NCBI RefSeq assembly: GCF_014694385.1
Contig: NZ_JAAOCA010000019.1
Coordinates: forward strand, 56,238 to 120,237
From: Pseudomonas typographi
Lineage (GTDB): Bacteria > Pseudomonadota > Gammaproteobacteria > Pseudomonadales > Pseudomonadaceae
Reading direction: 5' to 3'
DNA length: 64,000 bases
Positions 35,245 to 44,858 of this stretch are shown here, in pieces (position 1 is the first letter of the stretch; every line of letters begins with the position of its first letter). Below the pieces are notes generated by a model that was not told where the DNA came from, searched no databases, and was given only the letters and a program-made list of their open reading frames with translations. The translations under genes and the position numbers were made by a program.

Positions 35245-36666
35245 ATGTCCAAGACCTTTGCCCCTGCGACAATTCCGGTGAATGGTAGCGATACCATCAC
35301 AATGGAAACCGCCCATGCCGCCAAAGCCACCCGCGTGCGCTACGGCATCATGGCCATGCTGTTTGGCATGACTGCAATGAATTACGCCGACCGTGCGACA
35401 TTGTCGATTACCGGCGTGGCGATCCAGCAAACGCTCGGCGTGTCCTCGATTACCTTGGGTTATCTGTTCTCGGCCTTCGCCTGGACCTACGTGGTGGCGC
35501 AAATCCCCGGGGGGCGTTTGCTCGACCGCTATGGCTCCAAGCGGGTGTACGCGGTCAGTTTCGGCCTATGGTCTGCCCTCACGTTCAGCATGGGCTTCGT
35601 TGTCGGGTTACCGGCCACGTTGGGCATCGCGGCGCTGTTCCTGCTGCGTATCCTGATCGGCACGGCAGAGGCGCCGGCATTTCCCGCCAACAGCCGGGTA
35701 GTGGCGACTTGGTTCCCGGCCTCGGAGCGTGGCACCACTTCGGCGCTGTTCACCTCGTCGTCTTATTTCGCCAAGGTGATCTTTGCCCCGTTGATGGGTT
35801 GGATCACCCAGGCGTTTGGCTGGCAGTACGTGTACCTGCTAATGGGCACCCTGGGCTTTGCCATGATGCTGGTGTGGCTAAAAGTGATCCACTCACCGCG
35901 CCAACACCCGCGCATGAACCAGGCCGAGCTGGACTACCTCATCCAGGGCGGCGCCGTAGTCGACATGGACAGCCCCGAGAACACCCAGCGCAAAAAGGGC
36001 GAGCAGGGCAGTGTCAGAACCTGGCCGGCGATCCGTGAGATTGTCAGCAACCGCATGATGGCCGGGATCTTTCTCGGCCAATACTGCGTGACCACGCTCA
36101 CCTACTTTTTCCTCACCTGGTTTCCCATCTACCTGGTGCAAGACCGCGGTATGTCGATTCTCAAGGCCGGCATGGTTGCGGCCATCCCGGCAATCGCGGG
36201 TTTTCTCGGTGGCGTGCTCGGCGGGGTGGTGTCCGATTGGTTGTTGGGGCGCGGTTATTCGCTGAGCGCGGCCCGCAAAATCCCGCTGGTGGCGGGCATG
36301 CTGCTGTGCACCTCGATGATCATTTGCAATTACATCAACACCGAATGGCTGGTGGTGGCGATCATGGCCGCGTCGTTTTTCGGTAAAGGTTTCGGCGCCC
36401 AGGGCTGGGGCGTGATGTCGGACGTGGTGCCTAAGGAGGCCTCGGGCCTGGCCGGTTCGCTGTTCAACGGCTTCGGTAATATCGCCGGGATTATCACGCC
36501 AATCATTATCGGTTACCTGGTCAGCGACGCGGGTAACTTCTCCGTTGCCTTGATGTTCATTGCAGCTCATGCCCTCGGCGCTATCCTGTGTTACCTGGTG
36601 ATGGTGGGCAAGATCCAGCGGCTGCAATTGAAAACCTCCGTGGTAGCCGGGCCGCACGCAAACTGA
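35245..36666 (+). CDS. MFS transporter, anion:cation symporter family (glucarate/sugar-acid type)
   Basis: This 473-residue, 12-helix protein has the family features NYADRATLSI in helix 1, GGRLLDRYGSKR between helices 2 and 3, and EAPAFPANSRVVATWFP. These match the GudP/ExuT-type importers of hexuronates and aldarates. AGGG lies seven bases upstream of the ATG. It is followed after 24 bases by a hydroxyacid dehydrogenase. The exact sugar acid cannot be read from sequence. Confidence 0.88.
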   Translation: MSKTFAPATIPVNGSDTITMETAHAAKATRVRYGIMAMLFGMTAMNYADRATLSITGVAIQQTLGVSSITLGYLFSAFAWTYVVAQIPGGRLLDRYGSKRVYAVSFGLWSALTFSMGFVVGLPATLGIAALFLLRILIGTAEAPAFPANSRVVATWFPASERGTTSALFTSSSYFAKVIFAPLMGWITQAFGWQYVYLLMGTLGFAMMLVWLKVIHSPRQHPRMNQAELDYLIQGGAVVDMDSPENTQRKKGEQGSVRTWPAIREIVSNRMMAGIFLGQYCVTTLTYFFLTWFPIYLVQDRGMSILKAGMVAAIPAIAGFLGGVLGGVVSDWLLGRGYSLSAARKIPLVAGMLLCTSMIICNYINTEWLVVAIMAASFFGKGFGAQGWGVMSDVVPKEASGLAGSLFNGFGNIAGIITPIIIGYLVSDAGNFSVALMFIAAHALGAILCYLVMVGKIQRLQLKTSVVAGPHAN

Positions 36667-36690
36667 CCCATGTAAGCATTAGGAGCACCC

Positions 36691-37668
36691 ATGAAGATAG
36701 TGATGGTTGGCGAAGCCGCCACCCACCAGCATGAACTGGCGGCAGCACTGGCGACCCCCGCCGAGTTCGTTGCGCTGCCGCGCGAAGCCCACGAGTCGGC
36801 GCAATGGGATGACCAGATCGACGGCGCTGACGTACTGGTAGCGATGCGTTTCAAGCGCAGCACCCCGGCACCGCGTTTTCGCTTGCTGCATGCGCCCGGT
36901 GCCGGGCTCGACGGTATCGACTTCGCCGCATTACCGGCCGGTTGCACCGTGTGCAATGTGTTCGAGCATGAAATCCCCATGGCCGAATACGCCATGGCCT
37001 GCTTGCTGGAACACCAAATCGCCCTGGCCAGCATCGATGCACGCTTCGACAGCGACCGCTTTTCCCAGGCTTATCTGGGCCGCCAACCGCGCGGCGAGCT
37101 GTATGGCAAAACGATGCTGATCATCGGCTTCGGCCGCATCGGCCAGGCCGTGGCGGTGCGCGCCAGGGCCTTCGGCATCCGCGTGATTGCGCTCTCCAGC
37201 CGCGCCCGCGACGGCAAGGTGGCGGGGCCCATGGACGAAGCCTACACCGACGCGCAGTTGCTCGAGCAACTGCCGCGCGCGGATTTCGTGGTGCTCAGTT
37301 GCCCACTCAACGAACACACCCGTGGCGCCTTTGGTGCACAGCAACTGGCGGCTATGCGCCCAGAGGCGGTGCTGATCAACATCGCCCGCGCCGCCGTGGT
37401 AGACCAAGCCGCGCTGTACGATGCCTTGAAACACCAGCGCATTGCCCGCGCCTTTCTCGATGTGTGGTACCAGTACCCGGCACGCGAAGGCGATCAAGTG
37501 ATGCCGGCCAGCTTTCGTTTCGAGGATTTACCCAATGCCTTCTGCACACCCCATGTGTCTGGCTGGACCCACGGCCTGTTCGAGCGGCGTTACCGGCTGA
37601 TCGCACAGAACATCGACCGCCTGGCCCGCGGTGAGCCCTTGCACAATGTTGTGGCCGGCCATGCTTGA
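36691..37668 (+). CDS. D-isomer-specific 2-hydroxyacid dehydrogenase
   Basis: This 325-residue NAD(P)-dependent dehydrogenase has the Rossmann motif GFGRIGQAVA, the catalytic Arg in NIARAAVVD and the catalytic His in CTPHVSGWT. AGGAG stands six bases before the ATG. Operonic with a sugar-acid importer, it probably oxidises or reduces a hydroxyacid derived from the imported substrate. Confidence 0.88.
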   Translation: MKIVMVGEAATHQHELAAALATPAEFVALPREAHESAQWDDQIDGADVLVAMRFKRSTPAPRFRLLHAPGAGLDGIDFAALPAGCTVCNVFEHEIPMAEYAMACLLEHQIALASIDARFDSDRFSQAYLGRQPRGELYGKTMLIIGFGRIGQAVAVRARAFGIRVIALSSRARDGKVAGPMDEAYTDAQLLEQLPRADFVVLSCPLNEHTRGAFGAQQLAAMRPEAVLINIARAAVVDQAALYDALKHQRIARAFLDVWYQYPAREGDQVMPASFRFEDLPNAFCTPHVSGWTHGLFERRYRLIAQNIDRLARGEPLHNVVAGHA

Positions 37669-37802
37669 CGCGGCGCCCTGCTGAAACCGCCCAGGGTCAA
37701 GCCGCCGCGGCTTAAGCGCCACCCACTGCCGCCGGGAAACAGCCTTGCACCGGTGGCCGCTTGGTTGGCCTGGGGCGGCCTTGGGTTGCACGGGTGTAGC
37801 GC

Positions 37803-38540
37803 TTAGAAAAACGACCGCACGGCTTTTAAGGTAAAGGTGCCGCCGCACTCGGGGTTATGCCCAGCATAGGCCGCGCAGCGGTCGCCGTTAAGGTCAGAGC
37901 CGGTGTAGACGAAATTCAGGTCCATGCCCAACCATGGCCGCGACACGGTCATCGACCAGTCGTGATAGCCATTGACTAAGCTCCCATCGCCTACGTCGTA
38001 GGGTGTGGTGAGCTGGTAGTTGGTGACTTTCATCGAAACGCCCAGGCCCACCAGGGGTAAGGCACCGAAGTCGGCATAAAGGGTACTGGCGCGCGAGCCG
38101 ATCGCCGAACTGAGCGCCGCGCCAAAGCGGGTGCCCAGCACGCGCAAACCGGCATAGACCTCATGGCTGTCACCATCGACCTCGGGGCGCGCATAGCCGA
38201 TCATGCCCACTTCATAACCTAACGCAGGGTTGAGCTTGCGTTTGTAGCCTGCGTAAGAGTCGACCTCCCAGGTGGTGTCGCTGGTCAGGCCCAGGCTGGG
38301 GGCCCATTGGCCGACATAAAAGCCGCTGTCGTGAGTAAGGTCTATGCCGCCGTGCATCGCCGCACCGGCGCTCGGCGTTACCAGGCCCTGGGCCATGGTG
38401 CGGGACGGTGTGGTACCCACCTTGAGGTCGAAGTCGCCCAGCTCGCGTTGCATCACCTGCGCGTGCGCAGCCGGTGCACCGGCCAACAGCAGTAGCGGCA
38501 ACGCGCCGCGGCGCAACGTGGGCAAAAAGGCGATGAGCAT
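37803..38540 (-). CDS. TorF-family putative outer-membrane porin
   Basis: This 245-residue protein has a signal peptide cleaved near AAHAQ and then alternating aromatic/polar strands expected of a small beta-barrel, ending in Phe-Phe, the usual outer-membrane C-terminal signal. GGGAG lies seven bases before the chosen ATG. Two Cys near the C-terminus (DRCAAYAGHNPECGG) may form a disulfide. The family is of unknown substrate. Confidence 0.82.
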   Translation of the reverse strand: MLIAFLPTLRRGALPLLLLAGAPAAHAQVMQRELGDFDLKVGTTPSRTMAQGLVTPSAGAAMHGGIDLTHDSGFYVGQWAPSLGLTSDTTWEVDSYAGYKRKLNPALGYEVGMIGYARPEVDGDSHEVYAGLRVLGTRFGAALSSAIGSRASTLYADFGALPLVGLGVSMKVTNYQLTTPYDVGDGSLVNGYHDWSMTVSRPWLGMDLNFVYTGSDLNGDRCAAYAGHNPECGGTFTLKAVRSFF

Positions 38541-38807
38541 GCTGCACTCCCTTGCGATAGAGCCGGCCAAAACGCCGGGCGCAAAGGCCGGCGGTGGCAT
38601 GTTCGGTTTCGGCAATCAGGGGAAAGGGGCACAAGGCCCGCAATAGACGGGTTCGAGGATACCGGCGAAATGCGTGATCAGACAACCGTTCGTCGATTTT
38701 TGTTACACCGGTGACGAAGGGTCACGGCCTGGCGCCGGGCGTGGGGCGTACTGGCAGGTCCACGCGGGTTCTGGGTTAGACTATACGCCTTCGCAAAATA
38801 GGTAAAG

Positions 38808-39647
38808 ATGATGGCTTTGGTGGGGCGCTATAACAGCTTGCAAGTGGTCAAGCATACGGACTTCGGTGTGTACCTGGACGGCGGCGCCGAAGGGGAAATC
38901 CTTCTGCCACGGCGCTACCTGCCCAAAGAAGAGCCCCATGAAGTAGGCGATTGGTTGAATGTGTTCGTTTACCTCGACAGCGAAGACCGCCTGCTGGCCA
39001 CCACCGCCAAGCCCAAGGTGCAGGTGGGCGAATTCGCCAGCCTGAAGGTGGTACAGGTCAATGCCATTGGTGTGTTTCTCGATTGGGGCCTGCCCAAAGA
39101 CTTGCTGTTGCCGTTCTCCGAAGAAAAACGCCAGCTCGCGGTGGGCGACTACGTGGTGGTGCATGTGTTCCTCGACCATCGCACGCGGCGCATCACCGCC
39201 AGTGCGAAGCTTGACCGCTATCTCGACAAGGCCCCGCCACCCTATGTCCCGGGCCAGGCGGTGAGCCTGCTGGTCACTGGCAAAACCGACCTGGGTTTCA
39301 ACGCGATCATCGAAAATCGCCACTGGGGCTTGATCCATAAAAACGAAGTGTTCAAGTTTTTGCGCGGTGGCTCACAGGAACAGGGCTACATCCGCGAAGT
39401 ACGCGCCGACGGCAAGGTTTCGCTCAGCCTGCAGCCGCCTGGCGTGCAGGCAAGCGATGGTTTGCACCGGCAAATCCTCGAGCGCGTGCAAGCCGCCGGC
39501 GGCAGCTTGGCGGTGTGCGATAAAAGTGACCCGCAACTGATCGCCCAACTGTTCGGGGTGAGCAAGGGCAATTTCAAGAAAGCGATCGGGGCCCTTTATA
39601 AGGAAGGCAAGTTGGTGATCCTTAACGACAAAATTGAACTTCCCTGA
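38808..39647 (+). CDS. S1-domain RNA-binding protein, CvfB family
   Basis: This 279-residue protein is built of consecutive S1-like OB folds (VGRYNSLQVVKHTDFGVYLD, then VGEFASLKVVQVNAIGVFLDWG, then PGQAVSLLVTGKTDLGFNAI) and a C-terminal winged helix (LIAQLFGVSKGNFKKAIGALYKEGKL). Relatives affect virulence-factor expression in Gram-positives and bind RNA. It is monocistronic, with a -10-like TAGACTATA box about 35 bases upstream. Confidence 0.9.
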   Translation: MMALVGRYNSLQVVKHTDFGVYLDGGAEGEILLPRRYLPKEEPHEVGDWLNVFVYLDSEDRLLATTAKPKVQVGEFASLKVVQVNAIGVFLDWGLPKDLLLPFSEEKRQLAVGDYVVVHVFLDHRTRRITASAKLDRYLDKAPPPYVPGQAVSLLVTGKTDLGFNAIIENRHWGLIHKNEVFKFLRGGSQEQGYIREVRADGKVSLSLQPPGVQASDGLHRQILERVQAAGGSLAVCDKSDPQLIAQLFGVSKGNFKKAIGALYKEGKLVILNDKIELP

Positions 39648-39763
39648 GTGTACCCTTCGTCGGCTAAGCGCCGTTGCGCACCATGGGTTGAAACTCCACA
39701 CCGAAGCGACGAGTCCACTTTATGTCGATTGAAATATTTCAGTCTTCACACAGGAGTTCGACC

Positions 39764-39946
39764 ATGAGTGGCACCAAAGACAAAATCAAAGGCGCGGTCA
39801 ACGAAGCTACCGGTAATGTGAAACAAGGCGTCGGCAAAGCCACCGGTAACGCCGAGTTGCAGGCCAAGGGTAAAGCCCAAGAGGTCAAAGGCGACGTACA
39901 AAAAGCCAAAGGCAATGTTAAAGACGCGGTCAGCAAAGATCGCTGA
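39764..39946 (+). CDS. CsbD-family stress-response protein
   Basis: This 60-residue hydrophilic, Lys/Gly/Ala-rich protein has repeated KGxxxExxGxxKxxxGKATG-type turns, the CsbD hallmark. AGGAG lies eight bases before the ATG; an earlier ATG at 39722 lacks one. Relatives are general-stress proteins of unknown mechanism. A UUCG-capped hairpin follows the stop codon. Confidence 0.92.
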   Translation: MSGTKDKIKGAVNEATGNVKQGVGKATGNAELQAKGKAQEVKGDVQKAKGNVKDAVSKDR

Positions 39947-39971
39947 TATCCTGCAATGCCAGGCAAAGCGT

Positions 39972-39995
39972 AGCGGTCATCTTCGGATGGCCGCT
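39972..39995 (+). terminator. UUCG-capped hairpin after csbD
   Basis: A 10-bp stem AGCGGTCATC / GATGGCCGCT has a single T-G wobble and is closed by C(TTCG)G, an unusually stable tetraloop. No T tract follows, so it may act as an mRNA 3' end stabiliser or a weak terminator. Confidence 0.55.
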
Positions 39996-40064
39996 GTGCT
40001 ATCCAACGGCTGAAGCTACCAGCAGGCCCTAAGGGCCGAGGGGTGAAGGGCAACAGGGGGCGTG

Positions 40065-41009
40065 ATGATCTTCGCACACATGAGGCACCTGCCACTGAAG
40101 ACGCTGATGGTGAGGACCGTCAAGGAATTCGTCGACGACGAGATGTCTACCTACGCTTCGGCACTCGCTTACCAGATGCTGTTTTCGCTGTTTCCTTTCA
40201 TACTGTTTTTAATCTCATTGGTTGGCTTTTTGCACCTGCCCGACTTCTTCGGTTGGCTGCGCACCCAGGCCTCGTTGGTATTGCCGCCCCAAGCGCTGGA
40301 CCAGGTGAACCCGGTGATCGACCAACTGCAGCAGTCGCAGGGTGGGTTGCTGTCGTTCGGAATCCTGGTTGCCCTGTGGACAGCCTCGTCGGGTGTGCGG
40401 CTGCTGATGAGTGCGATGAACGCCGCCTACGACGTGCCCGAACAGCGCCCGATATGGAAGCGCCTGCCGCTGTCGGTGCTATACACCATCGGCATCGCCG
40501 GTATGCTGCTGTCGGCTGCGGCGCTGATGGTGCTCGGCCCCCAGGTAATGACCTGGATCGCCCAGCGCATTGGTATAGAGGCATTCATCGTCACACTGTG
40601 GACGCTGGCGCGGTGGCCGGTGGTTATCGTCTTGATGATGATGGCGGTGGCCCTGATCTATTTCGTGATGCCCGATGTGAAACAGCAGTTTCGATTCATC
40701 ACCCCAGGTTCCATGTTGGCGGTGGTGGTATGGATCGTCGCCTCGGTAGGCTTCGGCATTTACGCTAAAAGTTTTTCTAACTACAACGCCATGTATGGCA
40801 GTATCGGTGCCATTATCGTGCTGCTGCTGTACTTCTATATTTCGGCGGCCGTGTTGCTGTTCGGTGCAGAAATGAACGCCGTTATCGAACACATGTCGGC
40901 CGAAGGCAAAGACCCCGGGGAGAAGGCACCGGGCGAACCTGCCGCTGCCGAAGAACCCGAAGCGGCACGCCGTGCTCACCCGTTGGGCAAAACCGAAGCT
41001 GGCCCGTGA
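40065..41009 (+). CDS. YihY/BrkB-family inner-membrane protein
   Basis: This 314-residue membrane protein has six to seven helices and an N-terminal [23 protein letters not shown] segment typical of the family. A polar, Glu/Pro/Ala-rich C-terminal tail of about 45 residues is probably cytoplasmic. ATG at 40065 is used; a GTG one codon earlier is possible. It overlaps nothing but lies 10 bases before the peptide deformylase gene, so the two are likely co-transcribed. Confidence 0.88.
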   Translation: MIFAHMRHLPLKTLMVRTVKEFVDDEMSTYASALAYQMLFSLFPFILFLISLVGFLHLPDFFGWLRTQASLVLPPQALDQVNPVIDQLQQSQGGLLSFGILVALWTASSGVRLLMSAMNAAYDVPEQRPIWKRLPLSVLYTIGIAGMLLSAAALMVLGPQVMTWIAQRIGIEAFIVTLWTLARWPVVIVLMMMAVALIYFVMPDVKQQFRFITPGSMLAVVVWIVASVGFGIYAKSFSNYNAMYGSIGAIIVLLLYFYISAAVLLFGAEMNAVIEHMSAEGKDPGEKAPGEPAAAEEPEAARRAHPLGKTEAGP

Positions 41010-41019
41010 GGAGGCGACC

Positions 41020-41559
41020 ATGATCCGCGAAGTACTCAAAATGGGTGATGAACGCTTGCTGCGGGTGGCACCGCCCGTGCCACCCGAAATGTTCGGTACG
41101 CAGCCACTGCATACGTTGATTGCCGATATGTTCGAAACGATGGCCCATGTGGGCGGCGTTGGGTTGGCGGCGCCGCAGGTCGGTATCGACCTGCAACTGG
41201 TGATCTTTGGCTTCGAGCGCAGTGACCGCTACCCTGATGCGGAGGCCGTGCCCCGCACGGTATTGCTCAACCCCCTGATCACGCCGCTGGGGCCCACCCA
41301 CGAAGAGGGCTGGGAAGGCTGCCTATCGGTACCGGGATTGCGCGGGGTAGTAGCGCGCTACCAGCGCATTCGTTACGAAGGCTTCGATCCCGACGGCAAC
41401 CCTATCGAGCGGGTGGCCGAGGGGTTTCATGCGCGGGTGGTGCAGCACGAATGCGACCATCTCATTGGCCGCCTGTACCCCTCCCGTATTACCGACTTCA
41501 GCCGTTTTGGCTACACCAGCGTGCTGTTCCCCGAATTGGCCGCCCAGCCTGAGGGCTGA
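41020..41559 (+). CDS. def: Peptide deformylase (second copy type)
   Basis: This 179-residue metalloenzyme removes the N-formyl group from nascent proteins. All three motifs are intact: [16 protein letters not shown] and QHECDH. GAGGAGG precedes the ATG at 41020. The housekeeping def normally sits next to fmt, so this isolated gene is probably an additional copy. Confidence 0.94.
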   Translation: MIREVLKMGDERLLRVAPPVPPEMFGTQPLHTLIADMFETMAHVGGVGLAAPQVGIDLQLVIFGFERSDRYPDAEAVPRTVLLNPLITPLGPTHEEGWEGCLSVPGLRGVVARYQRIRYEGFDPDGNPIERVAEGFHARVVQHECDHLIGRLYPSRITDFSRFGYTSVLFPELAAQPEG

Positions 41560-41563
41560 GCGC

Positions 41564-41893
41564 TCAAGGCTTGGCTGGCCGGTATTTGATCCGCTTTGCC
41601 GGTGTGGCTTTGGCGCCGGTGGCGGGCGCCCCAAGCGCCTTGGCCTGGGTCGTTTCCCGCTCCCCCACTACTACTAGCGGCATGGCCGCCCGCGGTGCCG
41701 GTGTTTTGCCCGTGGGCGGCGCCACGCTGCCCGGTGGCGGGTTGTAAGCGCGATGGTCTGCCCCCTCAGCCCCGGGTGGGCACAGGGTATAGGTGAAGGT
41801 GAGGTGGCCGGTTGCGTCGACACAGCGCTGAAAAGTCCGGGCCTCTAGGGTGCTGGCCAACAAGGCCGCCGGCAAAAAAAACAACTGAAACAT
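41564..41893 (-). CDS. Secreted DUF4124-like protein
   Basis: This 109-residue protein has a signal peptide (FQLFFLPAALLASTLEA) followed by TFQRCVDATGHLTFTYTLCPPG. That is the short beta-strand motif seen in DUF4124 domains (here with two Cys), then a Pro/Ala/Lys-rich tail. GGAGG stands eight bases upstream of the ATG. It converges with def, four bases apart. Its role is unknown. Confidence 0.7.
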   Translation of the reverse strand: MFQLFFLPAALLASTLEARTFQRCVDATGHLTFTYTLCPPGAEGADHRAYNPPPGSVAPPTGKTPAPRAAMPLVVVGERETTQAKALGAPATGAKATPAKRIKYRPAKP

Positions 41894-42213
41894 GGCACGC
41901 CCTCCCTGGCGTTGGGGTCTACCGCTGCGCTGTTCAGGGTAGCGCCAACCGGGAAGGTGCCATAGGGGCAACTGTTGCCGGATATTTCGGGCGTTAGAAG
42001 GTGCCTGTGGTTTCTGCTGCAAATGGTTGTTTCACGCGGTTTTTTTAACCCTAGTCGATGCCAAACAGGTATGATTGCCGCCGTCTGCCCGCCGGGGCTC
42101 TGGAATCGTTTCCAATGGACTTACCCAGTAGAACCTCAACACCGCGTTTCGCCCCTTCAGCACTGATTGATTGATCTCCCGGCGTGGTCCACTGCTGGGA
42201 GTGGAGTACGCCT
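41894..42213. other. Intergenic region upstream of mgtE
   Basis: This is about 320 bases between the secreted-protein start and mgtE. It must hold the promoters of both. I see no open frame, hairpin series or riboswitch-like core that I can name; a magnesium-sensing leader was looked for without success. Confidence 0.4.
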
Positions 42214-43656
42214 ATGAGCGAAGTAGAAGTCAAAAAGCTGCAAGACAGCCTGCAGGACCGCCTGGCCCAGGTGGTAGAGCTGTTGCAACGGCAAAAAGCC
42301 GTGGAAGACCTCACCCTCCGCCAGGACGGCCAGCAGCAAGACCGCGCTGAGACGCAGGTGCCCCGGCAGAACTTGAGCGAGTTGCAGCGCAAACTCGATG
42401 ACCTGCACTCGGCCGATATCGCCTACATCCTTGAAGCTTTGCCCCTGGAAGACCGGCTGACCGTCTGGCAACTGGTCAAGGCCGAGCGCGACGGTGACAT
42501 CCTTCTGGAGGTGTCCGACGCGGTGCGCCAGAACCTGATCGCCGACATGGACGATCACGAGATCCTCGCCGCAGCCAAGGACATGGACGCCGACGAGTTG
42601 GCCGACCTTGCGCCAGAGCTGCCGCGCGATGTGGTCCACGAACTGATGGAAAGCCTCGACGCGCAGCAGCGCGAGCGTGTGCGCTCGGCGTTGAGCTACG
42701 AAGAGGACCAAGTGGGCGCGCTGATGGACTTCGAAATGGTCACGTTGCGTGAAGACGTGACCCTCGAAGTGGTGTTGCGCTACCTGCGCCGCCTGCGCGA
42801 GCTGCCCAGCCACACCGACAAAGTGTTCGTGATCGACCAGGAGGGCGTGCTCAAGGGCGTGCTGCCGATCAAGCGCTTGCTGGTCAACGACCCGGACAAA
42901 CAAGTGGCCGAGGTGATGGCCAACGACCCGGTCACCTTCCACCCGGATGGCGATGCCTACGAGGCCGCCCAAGCTTTCGAACGCTACGACCTGATTTCCG
43001 CCCCCGTGGTGGACAAGAACAACCGCCTCATCGGCCGCTTGACCATCGACGAAATCGTCGACCTGATTCGCGAGGAAAGCGAAAGCGAAGTGCTGAACAT
43101 GGCGGGCTTGCGCGAAGAAGAAGACATCTTCGCTTCGGTGTGGCGGTCGCTGCGTAACCGTTGGTCATGGCTGGCCGTGAACCTGGTCACCGCGTTCGTC
43201 GCCTCGCGGGTGATCGGCTTGTTCGAAGACTCCATCGCCCACTTGGTCGCGCTGGCAGCGCTGATGCCGATTGTGGCGGGTATCGGCGGCAACTCCGGCA
43301 ACCAAACCATCACCATGATCGTGCGCGCCATGGCGCTGGACCAGGTGGGGCCTGGCAGTACCAAACGGCTGATGCGCAAGGAGTTGGGCGTAGCCGTGCT
43401 CAACGGGCTGATCTGGGGGGGGGTGATTGGCGTGGTCGCCTGGCTGCTCTATAACAGTTGGTCGTTGGGGGTAGTAATGACCGCGGCTATGACGCTCAAC
43501 CTGATATTGGCCGCCTTGATGGGTGTACTGATCCCCATGACCCTGGCGCGCTTTGGGCGCGACCCGGCCATGGGCTCAAGCGTGATGATCACGGCGATGA
43601 CCGACAGCGGCGGCTTTTTTATCTTCCTGGGGTTGGCGACGTTGTTTTTGATGTAA
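42214..43656 (+). CDS. mgtE: Magnesium transporter MgtE
   Basis: This 480-residue channel has an N-terminal MgtE superhelical domain (LPRDVVHELMESLDAQQRERVRSAL), two CBS domains (about residues 165-285) that sense Mg2+, and a five-helix pore domain with the family segment GGNSGNQTITMIVRAMAL. ATG at 42214 follows a GGAG-containing site. It is followed by a symmetric terminator. Confidence 0.95.
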   Translation: MSEVEVKKLQDSLQDRLAQVVELLQRQKAVEDLTLRQDGQQQDRAETQVPRQNLSELQRKLDDLHSADIAYILEALPLEDRLTVWQLVKAERDGDILLEVSDAVRQNLIADMDDHEILAAAKDMDADELADLAPELPRDVVHELMESLDAQQRERVRSALSYEEDQVGALMDFEMVTLREDVTLEVVLRYLRRLRELPSHTDKVFVIDQEGVLKGVLPIKRLLVNDPDKQVAEVMANDPVTFHPDGDAYEAAQAFERYDLISAPVVDKNNRLIGRLTIDEIVDLIREESESEVLNMAGLREEEDIFASVWRSLRNRWSWLAVNLVTAFVASRVIGLFEDSIAHLVALAALMPIVAGIGGNSGNQTITMIVRAMALDQVGPGSTKRLMRKELGVAVLNGLIWGGVIGVVAWLLYNSWSLGVVMTAAMTLNLILAALMGVLIPMTLARFGRDPAMGSSVMITAMTDSGGFFIFLGLATLFLM

Positions 43657-43672
43657 GCCTTCACCCGGTCGC

Positions 43673-43701
43673 AAAAAAACCAGCGAAAGCTGGTTTTTTT
43701 T
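43673..43701. terminator. Bidirectional terminator between mgtE and amrZ
   Basis: A run of seven A, then CCAGC-GAAA-GCTGG, then eight T. It works on both strands for the two convergent genes. Confidence 0.93.
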
Positions 43702-43716
43702 ATTGCGCCTGCTGGA

Positions 43717-44043
43717 TTATTCGGCGTCTACGGCCATTTCCACATCATGCGCGATCAAGGCGATAAGCGCATTTTGCTGGCGATGGCTCAGTTGCCGAAA
43801 GCGTTGCAGCAACTCGCGTTCATGCAGCGACAGCTCGGGGCTGTCGAGGCGCATGCTCAGTTCTTCGCCCAGCGCACCTTCCTGGATAAGGCTCTGTTCC
43901 AACCGCGCGATGATTTCCGAGTTCATGCTGCGGTGGTGATTGCGTGCGACCTCAGCGATATTCTCGCGCATGCCATCGGGAAGCCGTACCACGAATTTGT
44001 CTGCGGTGCGGCTGGAATAAACTGCCTGTTTCATTGGGCGCAT
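43717..44043 (-). CDS. amrZ: AmrZ, ribbon-helix-helix regulator of alginate, motility and c-di-GMP genes
   Basis: This 108-residue Arc-family DNA-binding protein is nearly identical in wording to P. aeruginosa Amr[19 protein letters not shown] (beta ribbon), [18 protein letters not shown] (helices), and the C-terminal oligomerisation part [24 protein letters not shown]. AmrZ controls the switch between motility and biofilm/exopolysaccharide. The start is set at 44043 (MRPMKQ), as in relatives; the longer open frame adds 30 unrelated residues. Confidence 0.95.
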   Translation of the reverse strand: MRPMKQAVYSSRTADKFVVRLPDGMRENIAEVARNHHRSMNSEIIARLEQSLIQEGALGEELSMRLDSPELSLHERELLQRFRQLSHRQQNALIALIAHDVEMAVDAE

Positions 44044-44660
44044 AGGATTACCGATTGAGTTCAGGGAAAGCGGTTTCTCGGAAAAGTTGGCCGCAGAATG
44101 CCGGTAAGACAATGCATTCTGCCAAACGTTCAACCCGAATTGTCTGCTGTTGGCACTATGATGCCTGGTATCGCCATAACATTGGCGTCAATTATGTGAC
44201 AAATTCTGGCTTGAATAAAGGCTTAATGCCAGTACCCATTGTCTGAAATGCGTACTGGTCGGAAAAAAGACACCCCTTTGTGCCCGAAGCTCAGCGCATA
44301 ACTGGGCTGATGTCTCTAGGCCGTCATGGCTGGTCGATATCACGGCGCGCCTTGGCTAGAGCATAGTGGCAATCAGGCTAAGCGCTAGTTCCATATTAAG
44401 AGGCTGACGAAATGCAACCCAGGCTGTCGGTTGCTCATGGACCCCGTCGTGCGCAGGCCGGCCGCGCGCAAGGGAGCAGGCGGCGCGGCGGGTGGTTACA
44501 GGCTTGGCTGGGTAGCCCGGCGAATGTTTAACGGGGATGGATAAGCGGGCTTCGAGCAGCTACCAGCCCAAGGCGCCTTCGCCCACCGCGCTAGCGCATT
44601 CTCGGGTGTCGGGGATAGATGTTATCGGTGAACGCGCCGCAGCAGGCTCGTCGTCGCTCG
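44044..44660. other. Long intergenic region upstream of amrZ
   Basis: This 617-base stretch has no convincing gene. It should contain the amrZ promoter. A TGGCAC box near 44151 does not extend to a proper sigma54 element. The segment 44040-44260 is AT-richer than its surroundings. It is a reasonable place for an unannotated small RNA, but I see no hairpin plus T tract to define one. Confidence 0.4.
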
Positions 44661-44846
44661 CTAACGCAACTGGGGGTTGAAACGAAAACGTTTGCCCCGG
44701 ATCAGCGCCAACAGGAACAGCACTGCGAAACAACTGCCGGCGAATAGCAACACGCGACCGTCAGCGCCTGCGGTGGGTGAACAGAGCAATGCTCCCAGCA
44801 CACTCAGCGCACTGGCCAGGAGAAATACCAACGCCGAAACAGACAT
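44661..44846 (-). CDS. Small two-helix membrane protein
   Basis: This 61-residue protein has two hydrophobic segments (ALVFLLASALSVLGALLC and VLLFAGSCFAVLFLLALI) and a basic C-terminus (RGKRFRFNPQLR) that fixes it inside. AAGGA stands eight bases before the ATG at 44846; a GTG at 44852 is too close to the site. It lies 12 bases after the stop of the gene at 44859. Its function is unknown. Confidence 0.65.
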   Translation of the reverse strand: MSVSALVFLLASALSVLGALLCSPTAGADGRVLLFAGSCFAVLFLLALIRGKRFRFNPQLR

Positions 44847-44858
44847 CTTCACGTTCCT

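Noticed and set aside
41894..42213. Magnesium riboswitch before mgtE
   Set aside because: No M-box-like conserved core or leader terminator could be recognised.
44151..44166. TGGCAC box upstream of amrZ as a sigma54 promoter
   Set aside because: The -12 part reads TGCCT at the required spacing and lacks the GC doublet in place; it also points away from amrZ.
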